Part shown: positions 12,823 through 23,535 of the stretch, one piece after another
Numbering within the stretch: the first letter of the stretch is position 1
Layout of the letters: every line of letters begins with the position of its first letter
NCBI GenBank assembly: GCA_902555585.1
Contig: CACDSY010000005.1
Coordinates: 16,670 to 80,669, forward strand
DNA from: an uncultured Pelagibacteraceae bacterium
GTDB lineage: Bacteria; Pseudomonadota; Alphaproteobacteria; Pelagibacterales; Pelagibacteraceae
Direction of reading: 5' to 3'
DNA length: 64,000 bases
Translations under genes and position numbers: made by a program
The notes under the pieces: generated by a model
What the model saw: only the letters and a program-made list of their open reading frames with translations
Told to the model about the DNA's origin: nothing
Databases searched by the model: none

Positions 12823-13968
12823 TTAGCCGTTTAAAAGATTTAGAGCGAATTGAAGTTGATTATCTGTATCAGTATTAAACCTAAAGTCGTCAGATCCTTC
12901 AGATATCTCAATATCAGGTGAGACACCAATTTCTGAAATAGATTTTCCAGATGGAAGATAATATTTAGACACAGTTAATCTAATTGCACCTTTATTTTTT
13001 AGTGGAATAATTGATTGCACAGAGCCCTTACCGTAACTATTTTCACCAATTATTATTGCTCTTTTGTGGTCTTTAAGAGCGCCTGCTACAATTTCAGATG
13101 CAGAAGCTGAACCATAATTTATTAAAACAACAATTGTATCTCCATCCAATATATCACCTTTTCTTGCAAAAAATTTTCGACTTTCATATTTTCTTTTACT
13201 TTTAGTTGAAACAATTTCTCCACTATCTAGAAAGAAATCTGTAACTTTAATCGCTTGAGAAAGCAGTCCACCAGGATTATTTCTCAAGTCTAAAATATAA
13301 TTTTTAACATTTTCATTTTTTTTAAACTCTTTAATTTTGCCACTAATTTGACTGCTACTATTTTCATTAAATGAAGTAAGTCTTAAATAACCAGTTTTAT
13401 TATCTAATATTTCGGATTTTACAGATGAAACTTTAATTTTTTGTCTTGTAATATTAAAAACCAATGCTTTTCTTTCACCTCTTCTTCTGACTGTTATCTC
13501 AATATCCGATCCAACAGGCCCTCTCATTATATCTACCGCTTCACTTAAAGATTTACCCTGAACTTGCATATCATTAATTTTTACTATGTAATCTCCTGCC
13601 TTTACGCCTGCTTCAGCTGCGGGTGAGTCATCCATTGGTGTTATTACTTTAATAACGCCAGCTTCCATACTAACTTCTATTCCTAGCCCACCAAACTCTC
13701 CACTCGTTTCTGTTTGCATACTCTGATAAGACTCGGGGGTCATATATGCAGAATAAGGATCCAAAGATTGTAAAACACCGTTGATAGCAGCATCCATAGC
13801 TTCACTTTGATTTATCTCATCAACAAATTCTTTATTAATCTTATCTAGAACTTCTGAAAAAACATCTATTTTTTTGTATATGTTATTCTCTTCTGATGAA
13901 TTAACAAAGTTCGTTAGAAAAAAAAAAATAAATAATGAAAAAAGATAAGTTTTAAATTTTTTCATCAT
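12823..13968 (-). CDS. ctpA: Carboxy-terminal processing protease (S41 family)
   Basis: Periplasmic serine protease with a Ser/Lys dyad that trims protein C-termini. The N-terminus is a signal peptide (about 1-24, hydrophobic FSLFIFFFLTNF core). A PDZ domain follows at about 90-165 (GGLGIEVSMEAGVIKV...GDYIVKINDMQVQG). The S41 domain contains DLRNNPGG, the nucleophile region NYGSASASEIVAGALKD (about 285-300), and the general-base lysine in SYGKGSVQ (K314). It overlaps rsfS by 4 bases. Two consecutive Met codons are possible starts. Substrates cannot be read from sequence; cell-wall or outer-membrane protein processing is usual. Confidence 0.94.
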   Translation of the reverse strand: MMKKFKTYLFSLFIFFFLTNFVNSSEENNIYKKIDVFSEVLDKINKEFVDEINQSEAMDAAINGVLQSLDPYSAYMTPESYQSMQTETSGEFGGLGIEVSMEAGVIKVITPMDDSPAAEAGVKAGDYIVKINDMQVQGKSLSEAVDIMRGPVGSDIEITVRRRGERKALVFNITRQKIKVSSVKSEILDNKTGYLRLTSFNENSSSQISGKIKEFKKNENVKNYILDLRNNPGGLLSQAIKVTDFFLDSGEIVSTKSKRKYESRKFFARKGDILDGDTIVVLINYGSASASEIVAGALKDHKRAIIIGENSYGKGSVQSIIPLKNKGAIRLTVSKYYLPSGKSISEIGVSPDIEISEGSDDFRFNTDTDNQLQFALNLLNG

Positions 13969-14315
13969 ATAATTACTTTTTCTTTAGGAATTAGTTCAGA
14001 CCATATTTTTTCTAATTCATAAAATTTTCTCTTCTCAGGATTAAAAATGTGTATGATAAGATCTATTCCATCTACAAGTTTCCAATCATTACTTTCTCTT
14101 CCTTCAATTTTACAATTACTTACACCATTTTTTTTCAAGTATTCATATACTTGCTCTGATAAAGCTTGGATATGTCTTGAAGACGTTCCGCTAGCGATTA
14201 TCATTTGATCCGCTATTGATGATTTTCCATCTAAATCTATTGAAACAATATCTAGAGCTTTATTTGCATCTAAGAGATTTACCACATCTTTGTGAAGAGT
14301 AGAGATTTTGTCCAT
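13965..14315 (-). CDS. rsfS: Ribosomal silencing factor RsfS
   Basis: RsfS/YbeB/Iojap protein that binds ribosomal protein L14 and blocks subunit joining when nutrients are scarce. Its 116 residues include the family core KALDIVSIDLDGKSSIADQM, IIASGTSSRHIQALSEQV, and GRESNDWKLVDGIDLIIHIF. It sits immediately downstream of nadD, the usual bacterial neighbour, and overlaps ctpA by 4 bases. Confidence 0.95.
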   Translation of the reverse strand: MDKISTLHKDVVNLLDANKALDIVSIDLDGKSSIADQMIIASGTSSRHIQALSEQVYEYLKKNGVSNCKIEGRESNDWKLVDGIDLIIHIFNPEKRKFYELEKIWSELIPKEKVII

Positions 14316-14332
14316 TAATTATTAAAAGATTA

Positions 14333-14878
14333 TCAAATTTTTCTTAATTTAGAAGACGAAATATTGACCTTATTAAATTTAATAAATTTTAAGCCTTTCT
14401 TACTATACTTTTTAAAGCTTCTAGAACTTAATGATTTAGCCTTATATCTGTCTCTATCAAATACTAGAATGTTACAAAGAGATGAAATTAAATCAGAATT
14501 TTTCCATTTATGAAAATTAATCAAACTATCTGCTCCCATTATGAAATAAATATCAGTCTTTTTATTTTTTTTTTTAATATACTTTATCAGGTCAATTGTT
14601 CTATTTGATTTAATTTTATCCTCAAAATATTTTACTTTTATAAACGTATTTTTTTGAGAAATTTTTTTTGCAAAATTTATTCTTTTTTCTAAACTTAAAC
14701 TACTGTTCTCTTTAAATGGATTTTTTTTGGTAACCGCCCAAATAATCTTATCAATATCGTATCTTTTTTTTGCCTCTTTAGAGATACTTAAATGTCCTTT
14801 ATGTGCTGGATCAAAGGTGCCTCCAAGAATACCAATTTTTTTTTTATTTCCTTGTTTGTCCAGATCCATATATCTCAT
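14333..14878 (-). CDS. nadD: Nicotinate-nucleotide adenylyltransferase
   Basis: Adenylates nicotinate mononucleotide in NAD synthesis. The 181-residue protein has the nucleotidyltransferase motif GGTFDPAHKGHL (19-30), the central FIMGADSLINFHKW signature, and a C-terminal ISSSKLR loop corresponding to the ISSTxxR motif. The first ATG overlaps the end of proA by 35 bases; an ATG three codons in is an alternative start. The C-terminus stops soon after the SSSKLR motif, so it is slightly short compared with most NadD proteins. Confidence 0.92.
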   Translation of the reverse strand: MRYMDLDKQGNKKKIGILGGTFDPAHKGHLSISKEAKKRYDIDKIIWAVTKKNPFKENSSLSLEKRINFAKKISQKNTFIKVKYFEDKIKSNRTIDLIKYIKKKNKKTDIYFIMGADSLINFHKWKNSDLISSLCNILVFDRDRYKAKSLSSRSFKKYSKKGLKFIKFNKVNISSSKLRKI

Positions 14879-16087
14879 ATTTGTAACTAACTAGCTGGTT
14901 TAGTCCAACAGGACCTCTTGGTGGAAGTTTATTTGTTGAAATTCCAACTTCACCTCCAAAACCAAATTCTCCTCCATCAGCATACTGTGTTGAAGAATTG
15001 TGAATAGCGATCGAACTTTTAATATTTTTTATAAAAAATTTTGCAGAAATTTTATTATTTGTAATTATCGCATCAGTATGCATTGTTCCATATTTATTAA
15101 TATGATTTACTGCATCATTAATATTATTTACTAGTTTTACAGAAATTTTTGCAGATAAATGTTCCTTCGACCATGTTTTGTTATTTGCTAATCTTGAATT
15201 TCCGTTAAACAATTTAGAAATTTTTCTATCAGCATAAATAGAACAACCTCTCTTAGTGAGTTCATTTAATATTTCATCTACATTTTTAGATTTATTTTTA
15301 TGTATTAAAAGTGTCTCAGTAGCTCCACAAATACTAGTATTACGTAATTTAGCATTGATTAAAATTTTTTTTGCCATTGAAAGATTTGCATCTTTATCAA
15401 TATAAGTATGACACATACCTTCAAGGTGTCCAATGACAGGAACAGAGGACAAATCTTGAACTTTTTTTACAAGACTTTTTCCACCTCTTGGAATAATAAC
15501 ATCTATATATTTTGACATTTTTGACAGCATGTAGTCGACCAATTTTCTATTTTTATTCTCTATAAACTGAACAAAATTCTTATTTATTTTGTATTTTTCT
15601 AATGATTTTCTAAAAAGATTAGCTAAAATTTTATTACTAAAGTAAGCCTCTGATCCTCCTCTTAATATTACGCAGTTCCCAGATTTAAAACAAAGTGTAG
15701 ATACATCCGAAGTAACATTTGGTCTACTTTCATAAATTACACCAATAATACCTATCGGAATTGATACTTTCTTTAGTTTTAAACCGTTTGGTCTTTTCCA
15801 GGTTTCTATATCAACATCTACTGGATCCCTAAATTTTGCAATAGTTTCAATTGATTTAATAATTGAGCTTATTTTATCATTATTAAGAGCAAGTCTTTTA
15901 ATTAAATTTTCTTTAAGTTTTTTAGATTTGGCTATTTTTATATCTTTTGTGTTTTCGACTAAAATTTTATTTCGGTTTTTTTTAATAAGTTGAATGTAAT
16001 AATTTAATACTTTATTTTTTTTTTTATTACTTATTTTGTTTTGAAAAGCAATTTTCGCATTTGTACCAATTTTTTCCAAGTTTTTAC

Positions 16088-16091
<4 letters not shown>
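14844..16091 (-). CDS. proA: Gamma-glutamyl phosphate reductase
   Basis: Second step of proline synthesis: NADPH-dependent reduction of glutamyl-5-phosphate to the semialdehyde. It has 415 residues. An N-terminal NADP-binding region carries IPIGIIGVIYESRPNVTSDV, and the catalytic cysteine is C255 in NTSICGATETLL. The C-terminal STQYADGGEFGFGGEVGIST is a family signature. It overlaps proB by 4 bases and nadD by 35, so expression of proline and NAD genes is physically linked. Confidence 0.96.
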
Positions 16092-18182
<2,091 letters not shown>

Positions 18183-18197
18183 TTAATTAGCTGTCTA

Positions 18198-18452
18198 CTA
18201 ATTAGGCTTTACTGATACGTAAGTTCTGTCTGATTTACTTTTTTTAAAAACAACTTTTCCTTTAACAATAGAAAAAATTGAGTGGTCTTTACCCATTCCA
18301 ACATTTTCCCCAGGAAAAATTTTAGTGCCTCGTTGTCTTACAATAATGTTTCCAGGTATTACTAATTCACCACCATATTTTTTCACACCTAGTCTTCGGC
18401 CTGCACTATCTCTTCCGTTTCTCGATGATCCACCTGCTTTTTTTGTTGCCAT
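18198..18452 (-). CDS. rpmA: 50S ribosomal protein L27
   Basis: Large-subunit protein whose N-terminal tail reaches the peptidyl transferase centre. The 84 residues begin [20 protein letters not shown], without the cleavable N-terminal extension seen in Firmicutes, and continue [10 protein letters not shown] and [28 protein letters not shown]. It lies 11 bases downstream of rplU and 27 bases before obgE. Confidence 0.98.
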   Translation of the reverse strand: MATKKAGGSSRNGRDSAGRRLGVKKYGGELVIPGNIIVRQRGTKIFPGENVGMGKDHSIFSIVKGKVVFKKSKSDRTYVSVKPN

Positions 18453-18463
18453 AAATTACCTAT

Positions 18464-18874
18464 TTATTTTGAAGCCTCAGTTTTTTCTTTTTTAGCTTCT
18501 TTAACTACAACTTCGCTTTTTTTCATCTTTTCAGCCTCTGATAAAACTTTACCATCTTTTGAAAAAATTTTGTTAATTCTTATTAGTGAATACTGTTGTC
18601 TGTGCCCGTTTTTACGTCTTGAATTTTTTCTTCTTCTTTTTTTAAAAATTAGAACAGTCCTTTCTTTGCCATTTTTTAATAGTTCAGCTTCAACTTTCGC
18701 ACCATTTACAGTTGGTGCACCTAATTCAATGCTCTTATCATCTCCATAAGCTAAAATTTCTTTAAATTCCACTTTAGTAGCTGGATTTGACTTAGCTAAT
18801 TTTTCTATTTTAATTATTTCACCAGCTGAGACTTTGTACTGTTTTCCACCTGTTTCTATAATTGCGTATGACAT
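18464..18874 (-). CDS. rplU: 50S ribosomal protein L21
   Basis: Large-subunit ribosomal protein. The core (1-102) is canonical: MSYAIIETGGKQYKVSAGE at the start and FKKRRRKNSRRKNGHRQQYS near 78-97. The protein has 136 residues, about 30 more than E. coli L21; the extra tail is rich in lysine, glutamate and alanine (EAEKMKKSEVVVKEAKKEK), as in several alphaproteobacteria. It leads a nine-gene minus-strand unit. An AGGA Shine-Dalgarno site and a promoter lie just upstream. Confidence 0.97.
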   Translation of the reverse strand: MSYAIIETGGKQYKVSAGEIIKIEKLAKSNPATKVEFKEILAYGDDKSIELGAPTVNGAKVEAELLKNGKERTVLIFKKRRRKNSRRKNGHRQQYSLIRINKIFSKDGKVLSEAEKMKKSEVVVKEAKKEKTEASK

Positions 18875-18901
18875 TAACGATCCTAATTTTTAATTATCAG
18901 C

Positions 18902-18929
18902 AATATAGTCAGGGCCTTATTTTAGTCAA
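18902..18929 (-). promoter_or_regulatory. Promoter of the rplU-rpmA-obgE-proBA-nadD-rsfS-ctpA-rppH unit
   Basis: On the minus strand TTGACT (18929-18924) and TATATT (18907-18902) are separated by 16 bases, a good sigma-70 type pair. The predicted start would leave a leader of roughly 20 bases containing an AGGA ribosome-binding site before rplU. It lies in the 65-base gap between gloB and rplU. All genes downstream to 12342 overlap or are spaced by under 30 bases, so this is the likely main promoter. Confidence 0.65.
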
Positions 18930-18939
18930 GCTGAATAAG

Positions 18940-19659
18940 TTAGAAATTATCCTTTAAATCTCTCAATTTTGAAAAGTTTTCAACATTTTTTGATCTTAAA
19001 AAAATATTAGTTTGAAGCTCTTCTTCAAGTGTCGATGGAATAGTTGGCTGACCTTTGGCCAGTCGATTTTTTATAAACTCAATTTTCGAAATTAAAGCTT
19101 TATTTTCTGGATCGTGTTTCAGGCAAAAATCTGAATTTTTTAATGTATATTCATGCCCACAATAAATTTCTGTCTCAATCGGTAAATTCTTTAACAACTG
19201 CAAAGAATTAAACATCTGTTCATGAGTGCCCTCAAACACTCTTCCACAACCTAATGAAAATAATGTATCTCCAGAAAATAATGCATTCTCATTAAAAAAA
19301 TAGAAACATATATGGCCTAAAGTATGTCCTGGAATATGAAAAACTTTTGCTTCAAATTTACCATCTTTCCAAGTTTCATCATTTTTTAAACATATATCTA
19401 TTTCAGGTATTCTATGCTTATCCTCATTAAAACCAATAACCTTTGCATTATATAATTTCTTGAGCTTTTTATTGCCTCCAACATGATCATAATGATGGTG
19501 AGTGTTCATTACGAATTTTAATTTTAGATTAAGACTTTCAATTTTATTTATAATAGGCTCTGCTTCACTAGGATCTATTACAATGCTAGACTTTGTTAAC
19601 TCATCAATTAATAAATATGAAAAATTATCTTCTAAACATTTTATAATTTCTATTTTCAT
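18940..19659 (-). CDS. gloB: Hydroxyacylglutathione hydrolase (glyoxalase II)
   Basis: Metallo-beta-lactamase-fold enzyme that hydrolyses S-lactoylglutathione to lactate, the second step of methylglyoxal detoxification. It has 239 residues. The metal-binding motif is THHHYDHVGG (53-62), followed by the HIPGHTLGHICFYF and FSGDTLFSLGCGRVFEGT segments typical of glyoxalase II. The C-terminal domain is shorter than in E. coli (251 aa). It starts one base after metW, so it is probably co-transcribed with metX-metW behind the SAM-II riboswitch. Confidence 0.93.
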   Translation of the reverse strand: MKIEIIKCLEDNFSYLLIDELTKSSIVIDPSEAEPIINKIESLNLKLKFVMNTHHHYDHVGGNKKLKKLYNAKVIGFNEDKHRIPEIDICLKNDETWKDGKFEAKVFHIPGHTLGHICFYFFNENALFSGDTLFSLGCGRVFEGTHEQMFNSLQLLKNLPIETEIYCGHEYTLKNSDFCLKHDPENKALISKIEFIKNRLAKGQPTIPSTLEEELQTNIFLRSKNVENFSKLRDLKDNF

Positions 19660-19660
19660 T

Positions 19661-20257
19661 TTACTTTTCTAATAAAAAAATACCTAATTCAGATATTAGG
19701 TTTTTATATTTTAAATTTGAAGTTGTAATATTTGAAATTTTCTTTTCATTTAAAGAAATTGATTTATAAATATTAACTCTTTTGTTATTACAAAAATTAA
19801 AAAAGTCTTGAATTGTACACATATGTAGGTTGGGAGTATTATACCATTGATAAGGTAAATTCTTTGTAACTGGCATTTCTCCTTTTAATAGTAAATCTAA
19901 TCTAACTTTCCAGTGTCCGAAATTTGGAATTGTAACAATTACCTTTTTTCCCACTCGTAATAAATTTTCAATGACATTTTCTGGGCTCATAAATGCTTGA
20001 AGAGTTTGACTTAGTATTACGTAATCAAATGATAAATCTGGAAATTGCTTTAAATCATTCTCTGCATCACCTTCTATAACAGCTAAACCTTTAGATAAAC
20101 ATTTTTTTACTTTTTCTTTAGAAATTTCAAGTCCTCTAACATCTACTACTTTATTTTCTGATAGATATTCCATCAAAATTCCATCACCACATCCAACGTC
20201 CAAGACTCTTGATTTTTCCTCAATAAACTTAGAAATAACCTTAAATTCTTCTTTCAT
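19661..20257 (-). CDS. metW: MetW family methyltransferase-like protein
   Basis: Protein of 198 residues with a class I SAM-binding fold: LDVGCGDG (20-27), acidic residue after beta-2 (RGLEIS), and DYVILSQTLQAF. MetW proteins accompany MetX in proteobacteria and are thought to act with it in homoserine acetylation; the precise reaction is not read from this sequence. It overlaps the end of metX by 17 bases and is followed one base later by gloB. Confidence 0.92.
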   Translation of the reverse strand: MKEEFKVISKFIEEKSRVLDVGCGDGILMEYLSENKVVDVRGLEISKEKVKKCLSKGLAVIEGDAENDLKQFPDLSFDYVILSQTLQAFMSPENVIENLLRVGKKVIVTIPNFGHWKVRLDLLLKGEMPVTKNLPYQWYNTPNLHMCTIQDFFNFCNNKRVNIYKSISLNEKKISNITTSNLKYKNLISELGIFLLEK

Positions 20258-21374
20258 TAATATTAGAATAAGTTGTATTTAAATAATTTTTAATAGTGCT
20301 TAAAAAATCTGGTACGTCTAACAAAAAGGAATCATGACCTTTGTCAGTTTCAATTTCTACAAAACCAACATCGGCACCAATTGCATTAAGCGCTATTACA
20401 ATATCTTTATTCTCAGAGGTTGGATATAACCAATCAGAAGTAAAGGAAATGATGAAAAATTTTGTTTTAGTATCTTTAAATGCTTTGGAAAGGTTTCCTC
20501 CAAATTGTTTAGTTAAATCAAAATAATCCATCGCTCTGGTGATATACAAATAACTATTTGCATCGAATCTATCTACAAATACAGAACCTTGATATCTCAA
20601 ATAACTCTCAATTTGAAAGTCAGCATCAAATCCAAATTTTAAATCAGATCTTTCTTGAAGATTCCTTCCAAATTTTTCTTGTAAACCTTTTTTTGATAAA
20701 TACGTGATATGAGCAGCCATCCTAGCAACAGCCAAACCTTTATCTGGATTTGTTGATTTTTGATCATACAATCCCTCTTTCCAATTGCTATCAGACATTA
20801 TTGCTTGTCTTCCAAGTTCATTAAAAGCAATATTTTGAGCTGAATGACTAGCCGTACAAGCAATTGGTAAAGCTACTCTAGCCTTATTCGGAAAGTTTGA
20901 TACGAATTGTAAAACTTGCATTCCACCCATGGAGCCGCCAGCAACTGCAAATAATTTTTCTATTTTCAAGTAATCTAATAGATTGTATTGAGCGTTAACC
21001 ATATCGTTAATTGTAATTACAGGAAAATTTGTACCTGTAGGTTTATTGGTTAAAGGATCAATAGTTCCTGGTCCGTAGGATCCCATACATCCACCAATGA
21101 CATTCGCACAGATAACAAAAAATTTATCTGTATCGAATGACTTACCTGGACCAACTGCATAGTTCCACCAACCCTCTTTTTTTGTAATTGGATTGATGCC
21201 TGAAGCATACTGGTCGCCAGTTAGTGCATGAAAAATTAATATAGCATTATCTTTCTTTTCATTAAGATTTCCATAGGTCTCATAAGCTAAAGGAAAGTTC
21301 GATATTTCTTTGCCACAATCAAGTTTAAGAGTTTTCTCAATAATTATATTTTTTATTTTATTTAAATCGCTCAT
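20241..21374 (-). CDS. metX: Homoserine O-acetyltransferase
   Basis: Activates homoserine for direct sulfhydrylation in methionine synthesis. It is an alpha/beta hydrolase of 377 residues with nucleophile Ser148 in GGSMGG (146-151), the oxyanion-region HALTGDQYASG, and the C-terminal catalytic histidine in DKGHDSFLLD. Whether acetyl-CoA or succinyl-CoA is used cannot be settled by eye; acetyl is assumed from the MetX-MetW pairing. A SAM-II riboswitch occupies its leader, so excess SAM should repress it. No Shine-Dalgarno sequence is visible close to the ATG. Confidence 0.93.
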   Translation of the reverse strand: MSDLNKIKNIIIEKTLKLDCGKEISNFPLAYETYGNLNEKKDNAILIFHALTGDQYASGINPITKKEGWWNYAVGPGKSFDTDKFFVICANVIGGCMGSYGPGTIDPLTNKPTGTNFPVITINDMVNAQYNLLDYLKIEKLFAVAGGSMGGMQVLQFVSNFPNKARVALPIACTASHSAQNIAFNELGRQAIMSDSNWKEGLYDQKSTNPDKGLAVARMAAHITYLSKKGLQEKFGRNLQERSDLKFGFDADFQIESYLRYQGSVFVDRFDANSYLYITRAMDYFDLTKQFGGNLSKAFKDTKTKFFIISFTSDWLYPTSENKDIVIALNAIGADVGFVEIETDKGHDSFLLDVPDFLSTIKNYLNTTYSNINERRI

Positions 21375-21404
21375 AAAAATTTTGCTGAAATGAATTGTGA
21401 GATA

Positions 21405-21460
21405 AAAAACTTATTTAGCAGGTTTTTTAAAGCGCTCGCAATTCAGTTAAATCAGCGCAA
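21405..21460 (-). promoter_or_regulatory. SAM-II riboswitch controlling metX-metW
   Basis: The minus-strand leader contains the SAM-II core. GCGCUGAUUUAAC begins at 21458, UUGCGAGCGC forms the second P1 arm (GCGCU with AGCGC), and GCUAAAUAAGU (21419-21409) is the 3' pseudoknot strand. These match the SAM-II aptamers found upstream of metX in alphaproteobacteria. P2 pairing of the loop with the 3' strand is partial, with two mismatches and one bulge. A run of six U (21409-21404) overlaps and continues from the end of the pseudoknot strand. The predicted transcription start falls almost exactly at the aptamer 5' end. Confidence 0.88.
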
Positions 21461-21466
21461 AAAGCT

Positions 21467-21493
21467 TTTATAAGATAGCTTTTTAGATGTCAA
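21467..21493 (-). promoter_or_regulatory. metX promoter
   Basis: A perfect -35 TTGACA (21493-21488) and -10 TATAAA (21472-21467) on the minus strand with a 15-base spacer. Initiation about 7 bases downstream would start the RNA at about 21460, immediately before the P1 helix of the SAM-II aptamer. The spacing is slightly short but the hexamers are good. The AAAAAGCT/AGCTTTTT inverted repeat at 21459-21484 overlaps this promoter. Confidence 0.6.
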
Positions 21494-21557
21494 TTTTTTT
21501 AGAATTATTGATTGTATTATCTAATTATCTGACTATTTATTAATAAAATTAAGCATC

Positions 21558-22643
21558 ATGAATACTCCATTATTTAGAAAATTAAACCTAGAGGCCTACA
21601 AGCCAGGAAGATCTTTCTTAAATAAAAAAAAAAGTATTATAAAACTATCAGCTAATGAATCTGCCTTAGGCATGAGTAAAAATGCCAATAAAGCAATAAT
21701 AAAATCCAAAAATAATTTATCAAAGTATCCTGATGGGAAATTTAAGGAATTAACATCCACAATTTCACAAAAATATAATTGCAACCAAAATCAGATTATC
21801 TGTGGATCTGGATCTGACGAAATTATTCAAATGCTTTGTCAATTATTTTTGAATAAAGGAGATGAAGTAGTCGTGCCAGAGTACAGTTTTTTAATGTACA
21901 GAATTTATGCAAAAATAGTAGGAGCAAAAGTTATATTTTCTAAAGAAAAAAATTTTAAAGTATCAAATGATGAAATTATAAAAAAAACAACTAATAGAAC
22001 TAAGATTGTATTTATAGCTAATCCAAATAATCCTACAGGCACATATATTTCTAAAAATCAACTGTTAGACCTAAGAAAGCGATTAAATAAAAAAATTTTA
22101 TTGGTAGTTGATGATGCATATTATGAATATATGTTAAATAAAGATTATAGATCAGGCCTGGAACTTTTTAAAAATCAAAATAACGTATTTGTATTAAGAA
22201 CTTTTTCAAAAATTTATGGTCTTGCATCTCTCAGAGTTGGATGGGGTTATGGAAGTAAAAAAATTGTAGATGCTTTATATAAAATTAAACCACCATTTAA
22301 TGTAAATATGATAGCACAGGAATGTGCAGTTGAATCTCTTAAAGATAAAAGTTTTATAAAAAAATCTGTAAAACATAATTTAGATTGGGCTAGAAAAATA
22401 AAAAAAATAATGAATTCTTATAGTATTCAAACAAATGAAATTGGACCAAATTTTTTTCTTTTAGACTTTAAACGTTGTAAATTAAATGCAAGCTTTGTAG
22501 AGAAAAATCTTGAAAAATCAGGAATTATTCTTAGAGAGATGAATTCGTATGGTATTAAAAATTGTTTAAGGCTTACAATTGGAAATGTGAAAGAAAATTT
22601 ACTTTTTATTAAACAGATGAAAAAAATTTTTAAAAATGTTTAA
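21558..22643 (+). CDS. hisC: Histidinol-phosphate aminotransferase-like enzyme
   Basis: Fold-type I PLP aminotransferase of 361 residues. Visible motifs are NPNNPTGTY (155-163), the aspartate VVDDAYYEY, and the PLP lysine K218 in RTFSKIYGLASLRVGWG, as in HisC. It is coupled by an 8-base overlap to a prephenate dehydrogenase. Many HisC-family enzymes beside tyrA act on aromatic keto acids, so it may serve histidine, tyrosine/phenylalanine, or both. No Shine-Dalgarno site is seen; a TAAAAT lies at 21544-21549. Confidence 0.88.
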   Translation: MNTPLFRKLNLEAYKPGRSFLNKKKSIIKLSANESALGMSKNANKAIIKSKNNLSKYPDGKFKELTSTISQKYNCNQNQIICGSGSDEIIQMLCQLFLNKGDEVVVPEYSFLMYRIYAKIVGAKVIFSKEKNFKVSNDEIIKKTTNRTKIVFIANPNNPTGTYISKNQLLDLRKRLNKKILLVVDDAYYEYMLNKDYRSGLELFKNQNNVFVLRTFSKIYGLASLRVGWGYGSKKIVDALYKIKPPFNVNMIAQECAVESLKDKSFIKKSVKHNLDWARKIKKIMNSYSIQTNEIGPNFFLLDFKRCKLNASFVEKNLEKSGIILREMNSYGIKNCLRLTIGNVKENLLFIKQMKKIFKNV

Positions 22644-23535
22644 AAATATGTTAATTGTTGGTTGTGGATTAATTGGATCTTCAATTTTAAGGGCATCTAT
22701 AAATAAAAAAACTTCTAAAAACTTTTTTGTTTTCGAAAAATCAAAAAAAAATATTAGAGAAGTCAAAAAAATAAATAAAAAAATAATTATTTTAAAGAAA
22801 TTAGATAATAAAATCTCAGATATTGATCTTATTATACTTGCAACTCCGATGAGTCAGTATGAAAGAGTTATCCCATATTTAAATAAGTATTTAAGTAAAA
22901 AATCTTTAATTACCGATGTAGGCTCTACAAAGGAAAATATTAGAAAATTAAAAAATATTTGCCTTTCAAAGTCACTTGACTGGATTATGAGTCATCCGAT
23001 ATCTGGATCAGAGGTAAGCGGACCAAAGTATGGAAGTAAAAGTCTATTTATTAATAAATGGTGTATAGTTTTTAGCGACAAAAACAAAATTAAACAGAGA
23101 AAATTGGTTAATTTTTGGAAAAAGATTGGTTCTAAAGTAATAATTATGGATGAGAAAGTTCATGATAAGATATTTTCAATTACAAGTCATTTACCCCACT
23201 TAATAGCCTACAATTTAATAAAGACCGCCCAAGATTTTCAAAAAACTCAAAAAACAGATGTAATTAAATTTAGTGCGGGAGGGTTAAGAGATTTTTCAAG
23301 AATAGCTGCATCAAACGAAATAATGTGGAGAGATATTTTTTTTCAGAACAAAAAAAATGTTGTTAGTGCAATAAACTTATTTATTAAAAATTTAAAATCT
23401 TTTAAAAAAAATATTGAAAATTTAGATGACAATACATTGAGGAAAAAATTAGTAAATTCAAAAAAAGTAAGACAACAAATACTAAATTTAAAACAAGATG
23501 TAGCAAAACCAGATTTTGGAAGAGATCAAAACTAA
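22636..23535 (+). CDS. tyrA: Prephenate dehydrogenase
   Basis: NAD(P)-dependent oxidative decarboxylation of prephenate (or arogenate) in tyrosine synthesis. The 299-residue protein starts with a dinucleotide-binding GCGLIGSS (9-16) and has the family motifs LATPMSQYE, TDVGSTKENI, HPISGSEVSGP, and ITSHLPHLIAYNL. The ATG at 22636 overlaps hisC by 8 bases; an ATG four codons later is an alternative start. Its stop codon shares four bases (CTAA) with the stop of the convergent NlpC/P60 gene. Confidence 0.9.
   Translation: MFKNMLIVGCGLIGSSILRASINKKTSKNFFVFEKSKKNIREVKKINKKIIILKKLDNKISDIDLIILATPMSQYERVIPYLNKYLSKKSLITDVGSTKENIRKLKNICLSKSLDWIMSHPISGSEVSGPKYGSKSLFINKWCIVFSDKNKIKQRKLVNFWKKIGSKVIIMDEKVHDKIFSITSHLPHLIAYNLIKTAQDFQKTQKTDVIKFSAGGLRDFSRIAASNEIMWRDIFFQNKKNVVSAINLFIKNLKSFKKNIENLDDNTLRKKLVNSKKVRQQILNLKQDVAKPDFGRDQN

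Noticed and set aside
21459..21484. AAAAAGCT/AGCTTTTT hairpin as a terminator upstream of metX
   Set aside because: It overlaps the metX promoter (-10 at 21467-21472) and lies upstream of the predicted transcript start, so it is unlikely to be in the RNA.
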